DNA of 25,567 bases from Acidobacteriota bacterium (lineage in GTDB: Bacteria > Acidobacteriota > Terriglobia > Acidiferrales > UBA7541): positions 1-25,567 of the forward strand of contig PMOP01000403.1 in NCBI GenBank assembly GCA_003161495.1, given 5' to 3'. The position numbers and the translations under genes were made by a program. Numbering within the stretch: position 1 is the stretch's first letter; each line of letters begins with the position of its first letter. Below are positions 22,257 to 25,567 of the stretch, piece after piece. The notes under the pieces are model-generated. The model saw only the letters and a program-made list of their open reading frames with translations. It was not told where the DNA came from and made no database searches.

Positions 22257-22838
22257 TTGGACAAATCTCTTCGCGAGTTCTTGCGAGAATTAGAAGAAAA
22301 AGGTCTTGAGAACGACGCGCGCGCGACCGAACGCCCGCGCATGATGCTCAATCTCGAGCCTGCGAGCGCGCAGCTTATCAGCATTCTGGTGCGCGCCAGC
22401 GGAGTGACGCGGGCGGTCGAAATCGGCACCTCGAACGCCTACAGCACCATTTGGCTGGCGTGGTCGCTCGCGCCGGCCGGCGGCAAAATCGTCAGCATCG
22501 ATCGCAACCCCGACAAGCACGCGCTGGCGCGCGAGAATCTCCGCCGCGCGAATTTCATGGACCGCGTGGAGTTGCGCACGGGCGATGCCGCGGAGATAGT
22601 TCGCCAACTCGAAGGGCCGTTCGATCTGGTATTTCTCGATGCCGATCGCCGTAATTTTCCCGAGCAAATTCAAATCCTCCTGCCCAAGCTCTCCTGGAAA
22701 GCGCTCGTGATTGCCGATAACGTTCTCTCCCATCCCGAAGAGATCGGCGAATATCTGAAACTGATTTCGAGCCTTCCGGATTTCCAGCACACAATCGTCC
22801 CCGTAGGCAAAGGTCTTAGCATTGCTTATCGTGGATAG
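22257..22838 (+). CDS. O-methyltransferase, class I SAM-dependent (CCoAOMT/COMT-like)
   Basis: The 193-residue protein shows V-E-I-G-T-S-N-A-Y-S-T-I-W-L-A at 69-83 (SAM-binding motif I of the caffeoyl-CoA/catechol O-methyltransferase family), V-S-I-D-R-N-P at 98-104, F-D-L-V-F-L-D-A-D-R at 126-135 and L-V-I-A-D-N-V-L at about 152-159. The last two contain the Asp and Asp-Asn metal ligands of this family. The likely substrate is a catechol-like small molecule, but it cannot be read from sequence. The start is TTG 22257 with GGGAG (22246-22250) six bases before it. It may be co-transcribed with the preceding methyltransferase. Confidence 0.88.
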   Translation: MDKSLREFLRELEEKGLENDARATERPRMMLNLEPASAQLISILVRASGVTRAVEIGTSNAYSTIWLAWSLAPAGGKIVSIDRNPDKHALARENLRRANFMDRVELRTGDAAEIVRQLEGPFDLVFLDADRRNFPEQIQILLPKLSWKALVIADNVLSHPEEIGEYLKLISSLPDFQHTIVPVGKGLSIAYRG

Positions 22839-22885
22839 TCCGCGGCGGCATTGACGCGTGGCTGCAAGTCGAGTACTGTCGATGT

Positions 22886-23047
22886 ATGGCCAAGAAAAAG
22901 AACACCAAGAAAAATGAGAAGAATGCTTTCCTCGGAAATCTGGATCGTCTCGGCGGGAAGAAATTGATGCAGCATGGCGCCGATGAATCTTCACGGGGAA
23001 AAGAATCGCGCAAGCACTCCGTTGGCGGCGGCCGCAAGTCCGGCTGA
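22886..23047 (+). CDS. Small basic protein, unknown function
   Basis: ATG 22886 opens a 53-residue frame starting M-A-K-K-K-N-T-K-K-N-E-K and ending V-G-G-G-R-K-S-G. It is rich in Lys, Arg, Gly and Ser, with a short hydrophobic centre (A-F-L-G-N-L-D-R-L-G-G). There is no signal peptide or membrane segment. It lies 47 bases behind the O-methyltransferase on the same strand, and its stop overlaps an in-frame ATG of the next frame (TGATG at 23045-23049). No good ribosome-binding site precedes it. Composition suggests nucleic-acid or ribosome contact, but that is inference. Coding status is moderately supported. Confidence 0.5.
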   Translation: MAKKKNTKKNEKNAFLGNLDRLGGKKLMQHGADESSRGKESRKHSVGGGRKSG

Positions 23048-23100
23048 TGTTGTCGCCGGCGGGAAATCGATTCCTGCCGATTGAGGGCGTGATCACCACA

Positions 23101-23508
23101 GTGAAACATTACAAATCGCTGGTGATTTGCGCCTTGATGATTTGTCTTTTCATTTACGGCCTTCCAGCGCTCGCTCATCATGGCAATGCCGCGTACGACC
23201 TGGACAATCCCATTACCTTGAAGGGAACCGTGACGGAATTTATTTGGTCCAATCCACACGTCCAGATTTATTTCGATGTGAAAAATAGCGAAGGCGCAGT
23301 CGCGCATTGGGCGAGCGAAACCGTCAGTCCAGGTATGCTATCGAGGCGTGGATGGACGAAAACCGAGTTGAAGGCCGGGGATGAGATCACCATCACGCTC
23401 GGCCCCGCCAAGAGCGGCGCGCCCGTTGGCTTCACGCTCAAGGTTGTGCTCGCTGATGGCACTGTTCTGCAACTCGGGCAAGGGCGCGACCTGCCCAATG
23501 CACAGTAA
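23101..23508 (+). CDS. Secreted DUF6152 protein (2)
   Basis: The mature part starts H-H-G-N-A-A-Y-D and continues N-P-I-T-L-K-G-T-V-T-E-F-I-W-S-N-P-H, almost the same as the paralogue at 20751. The preferred start GTG 23101 gives 135 residues with a normal signal peptide (ending A-L-A before H-H-G), but the spacing to GAGGG (23083-23087) is long. GTG 23089 and ATG 23047 are alternatives; ATG 23047 would overlap the stop of the small basic gene. Function unknown. It is convergent with the NHL gene, with a family-2 repeat and a palindrome between them. Confidence 0.85.
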   Translation: MKHYKSLVICALMICLFIYGLPALAHHGNAAYDLDNPITLKGTVTEFIWSNPHVQIYFDVKNSEGAVAHWASETVSPGMLSRRGWTKTELKAGDEITITLGPAKSGAPVGFTLKVVLADGTVLQLGQGRDLPNAQ

Positions 23509-23530
23509 GGTTTTCGCTCGCATCATTTGA

Positions 23531-23614
23531 TTTTGTGGCGCCGGCGTCTCGCCCGCGGTTTTGCGCTGCGACTCGGACACAAAAAAACGCCGGCGGGAAA
23601 CCGGCGCCACAAAA
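23531..23614. repeat. Dispersed palindromic repeat, family 2
   Basis: The left arm TTTTGTGGCGCCGG (23531-23544) is exactly complementary to CCGGCGCCACAAAA (23601-23614). Pairing continues imperfectly inward through GTCTCGCC and GGCGGGAA to an inner T/A-rich pair (TTTT at 23559-23562, A run at 23581-23587). The layout (about 30-base arms around a short loop) is like family 1, but the sequence differs. Only one copy is in the window. It lies between convergent genes. Confidence 0.8.
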
Positions 23615-23617
23615 CTC

Positions 23618-23633
23618 CGCGCTGTACAGCGCG
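23618..23633. repeat. Perfect 16-base palindrome
   Basis: CGCGCTGTACAGCGCG is fully self-complementary with no spacer and sits 3 bases after the family-2 repeat and 50 bases before the stop of the NHL gene. It could be part of a composite repeat, a hairpin end, or a dimeric protein-binding site. No second copy was seen in the window. Confidence 0.75.
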
Positions 23634-23683
23634 CCTCGTCGGATCGCCGCTCCAATCGCTCCCATGGAAGTGAAACAGCCGAG

Positions 23684-24850
23684 CTAGTCGCCGGCTACCA
23701 TCTTGAATTTTTGTACGCGGCGGCCATCGACAGATTCACCGACGTAGATGTTCCCTTTGGAATCCACAGCCATGGTGTGCGCGTGCATGAATTCGCCGAC
23801 CTGGTGGCCCGGACGGCCGAAACTGCCGAGCACGCTTCCACTGGCGCGGTCCACGATGTCGATTTGCTCATCGATTTCATTGATGACGTACATGAACTTT
23901 TGCTGCGGGTCATTGGAAAATTCAACCGAGGAGCACGATCCGACCAGCATCGCGTCTCGCTGGGCTCCGGCAGCAGTCGCTGGAATCGGAGTCCACACTT
24001 TAAAGCTGAACGGCATGTCTTTCTTGAAATGTCCCGTGGTGTCAAAAAGTTGCAGGCGGTTCATCCAGCGGTCGCAGACATAAACGATGCCGTCGTTGCT
24101 CACGCGAACGCAATGCGGAGTCGGCCTCGCCGCCGTGCTTGCTTCTTCCGGAGAACGATGCAATTTCCACTGGCGTAAGTAATGTCCACCTTGGTCAAAC
24201 ACGACAATGCGAAAATTATTTCCGCCCTTGCCTTTTGCATGGCCGTCCGCGACATACATGTCGCCGTTGTGCGGATCGAAGGCGATTTCCGACACTCGGA
24301 AAAACTGCGATGTGCCGGCATTCAAGGGCGTGCCATTGACGGTCCCATCCGACGAATCGAACACACCTTTCTTTCCAATCTGAAGAAGCATTTCCTTTCC
24401 GTCGTGTGAATATTCCTGGATGATTCCGTCCTCGGAACCGTCGAGCCACACGTGGCCGTTGCGGTCTACCGCGCAGCCATGCAAATCCTTGGGCAGGATT
24501 TTCGCGTCACCCCACGAATTGACGACTTTTCCGGATTCGTCAAATTCGATTACGGGCGGCCCGGCTTGGCCGGCATTCAACTCGTCTCCTGTCAGTCCTT
24601 CGAGATGGCCATCCATGCCGCCAACATCGCTGACTCGCTGGGCAACAAAAACGTGATCATGGGAATCAACGCACACGCCGCCAATTTCTCCGGTCACCCA
24701 GCGATTCGGCAGGGGCTTTGGCCAATAAGGATCAACCTCAAATTTGGGAACGCCGGTTTGCGCCGACAGCGGCGATGCCCCAAAAATTCCGGCCAGGAAC
24801 GCAAACGCTCCGCAGGCCAGAACCATTTTGAATTGACTGTTTTTTCGCAC
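23684..24850 (-). CDS. Secreted NHL-repeat six-bladed beta-propeller protein
   Basis: The protein (388 residues from the chosen start) has a signal peptide ending near L-S-A-Q-T, then F-E-V-D-P-Y-W-P-K-P-L-P, an opening typical of bacterial NHL/SMP-30-like propellers. Repeated blades follow, such as G-C-A-V-D-R-N-G-H-V-W-L, I-A-F-D-P-H-N-G-D-M-Y-V-A-D, R-V-S-N-D-G-I-V-Y-V-C-D-R and M-A-V-D-S-K-G-N-I-Y-V-G-E. Such propellers bind ligands or act as lactonase/peptidyl-amide-lyase-like enzymes; no catalytic site is certain. GTG 24850-24848 is preferred, with AGGTGAG four bases upstream and the signal peptide directly after; GTG 24868 would add six residues. It lies 57 bases beyond the stop of the hydrolase gene, on the same strand. 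Confidence 0.85.
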   Translation of the reverse strand: MRKNSQFKMVLACGAFAFLAGIFGASPLSAQTGVPKFEVDPYWPKPLPNRWVTGEIGGVCVDSHDHVFVAQRVSDVGGMDGHLEGLTGDELNAGQAGPPVIEFDESGKVVNSWGDAKILPKDLHGCAVDRNGHVWLDGSEDGIIQEYSHDGKEMLLQIGKKGVFDSSDGTVNGTPLNAGTSQFFRVSEIAFDPHNGDMYVADGHAKGKGGNNFRIVVFDQGGHYLRQWKLHRSPEEASTAARPTPHCVRVSNDGIVYVCDRWMNRLQLFDTTGHFKKDMPFSFKVWTPIPATAAGAQRDAMLVGSCSSVEFSNDPQQKFMYVINEIDEQIDIVDRASGSVLGSFGRPGHQVGEFMHAHTMAVDSKGNIYVGESVDGRRVQKFKMVAGD

Positions 24851-24925
24851 GAAGCTCACCTGGTTCACCCCGCTCGGCTCGATTTACCCACTTGACCTTA
24901 ATTTTGCCCTTCGTATTCAGGTATC

Positions 24926-25567
24926 TTAACTCAAAAATTTATTCAGCTCCGCAAGCAACATTTCCGGTTTCTCTTCCGCGATGAAATGCCCGGTCGGCAT
25001 CTCCCTGCCGGTGACATTGGAAGCTCGTTCCCGCCAGACTTCGAGGACGTCATACAATTTTGGCCATGCTCCCCGTTCTCCCCACAGGACCAGAACGGGA
25101 CATGAGATTTTGCGATCCAGGTCGGCGGCGTCATGATCTAAATCGATAGTTGCGCCCGCGCGATAATCTTCGCACGACGCGTGAATCGAGTCGGGCAGCG
25201 TGAAGCTTCGCAGATACTCCGCGAAGGCTTCCTTGCTCAGAACGCCGGGCGGGATTCGCTCAAACCGCGAGCGCAGCCACACTTCCGCACTGTTGCCAAT
25301 CAGCGTCTCGGGCAGCGGCGCTTTCTGTATGAGAAACCACCAATGAAAATTGGCCGTGGCCAATTCGTTGGTTACGCTGTGCAGCACTTTGTAGGTGGGA
25401 ACGATATCGAGGATGGCGAGCTTGGTCACCCGGTCCGCGTGATCGAGAGCCATGCGGTGCGCAACCCGCCCGCCGCGATCGTGGCCCACCACCGCGAACT
25501 TTTGAAATCCCAGGCTGGCCATTATTTCCACCTGATCTTGAGCCATCGCGCGCTTGGAATAATTCAA
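24926..25567 (-). CDS. Alpha/beta hydrolase, haloacetate-dehalogenase-like (partial, N-terminus missing)
   Basis: 213 residues are visible and the frame runs off the right edge; roughly 80 N-terminal residues, including the oxyanion-hole segment, are likely missing. The leading N-Y-S-K-R-A-M-A is an internal motif of the family, so the TTG at the edge is not the start. The nucleophile elbow G-H-D-R-G-G (about 28-33) carries Asp rather than Ser, as in haloacetate dehalogenases and epoxide hydrolases. Other family segments are H-W-W-F-L-I-Q, H-A-S-C-E-D-Y-R-A-G, L-V-L-W-G-E-R-G, and the catalytic-His region T-G-H-F-I-A-E-E. Sequence style fits fluoroacetate/haloacetate dehalogenase (DehH1-like) best, but epoxide hydrolase activity cannot be excluded. 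Confidence 0.85.
   Translation of the reverse strand: MNYSKRAMAQDQVEIMASLGFQKFAVVGHDRGGRVAHRMALDHADRVTKLAILDIVPTYKVLHSVTNELATANFHWWFLIQKAPLPETLIGNSAEVWLRSRFERIPPGVLSKEAFAEYLRSFTLPDSIHASCEDYRAGATIDLDHDAADLDRKISCPVLVLWGERGAWPKLYDVLEVWRERASNVTGREMPTGHFIAEEKPEMLLAELNKFLS

Noticed and set aside
22290..23099. Minus-strand frame of 269 codons
   Set aside because: Shadow of the O-methyltransferase gene, whose SAM motifs are clear on the plus strand.
23456..23472. Sigma54-like site TGGCAC-N5-TGCAA
   Set aside because: It lies inside the second DUF6152 gene with no plus-strand gene downstream, and the -12 box is imperfect.

Overview
The window looks like a chromosomal segment of a member of the Acidobacteriota (Terriglobia/'Acidobacteriia' type). 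Reasons: a 1264-residue Oar-like TonB-dependent receptor with an N-terminal carboxypeptidase-regulatory-like domain, many secreted proteins of acidobacterial type (DUF6152 pairs, secreted metallo-beta-lactamase-fold hydrolases), the gene order rplU-rpmA-obgE-nadD-rsfS-(sigma54 activator)-rlmH, and dispersed palindromic repeats of the kind scattered through these genomes. This placement is inference; no rRNA is present. No integrase, transposase, phage gene or CRISPR array was seen.

Layout. (1) 1-1720, minus strand: the N-terminal part of a membrane-anchored PIN/TRAM-type protein (cut by the left edge) and a membrane-bound ferritin/VIT1 iron exporter. (2) 1853-6375, plus strand: ribosome assembly and housekeeping genes. 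A strong sigma70-type promoter (TTGACG-17 bp-TATAAT) drives rplU and rpmA, followed by an intrinsic terminator and a palindromic repeat. Then come obgE, nadD, rsfS and a receiver-less sigma54 activator, each overlapping the next by 4 bases at a TTG or GTG start, and finally rlmH. (3) 6511-8039: a Gly-rich secreted protein, preceded by a hairpin with a T tract on the opposite strand. (4) 8131-10372, minus strand: a three-gene operon TPM-nucleotidyltransferase-LemA with a recognisable promoter whose spacer contains a palindrome. (5) 10474-16067: a secreted metallo-beta-lactamase-fold hydrolase and the large TonB-dependent receptor. (6) 16223-25567: tRNA-Arg(TCG), then mostly exported or small-molecule enzymes: dienelactone-hydrolase-like protein, ModA-like binding protein without a transporter, a second secreted metallo-beta-lactamase-fold protein, a secreted conserved protein with a DUF6152 partner, two methyltransferases, a tiny basic protein, a second DUF6152 protein, a secreted NHL beta-propeller, and a haloacetate-dehalogenase-like hydrolase cut by the right edge.

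How it works together. Regions 2 and 4 read as true operons. The rest is largely single genes or pairs, many with signal peptides, consistent with a periplasm- and surface-heavy oligotroph lifestyle. The most striking non-coding structure is a set of 70-85 bp inverted repeats. Four copies of one family lie at 2604, 8047, 17130 and 19783, and one of a second family lies at 23531. Four of the five sit between convergent genes; three of the family-1 copies begin only 6-7 bases after a stop codon, so they may act as shared 3' ends. Other points of interest are the activator without a sensor domain inside a ribosome-maturation operon, the nucleotidyltransferase between TPM and LemA, and several candidate operator or leader structures. 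No wholly unknown multi-gene system is evident.
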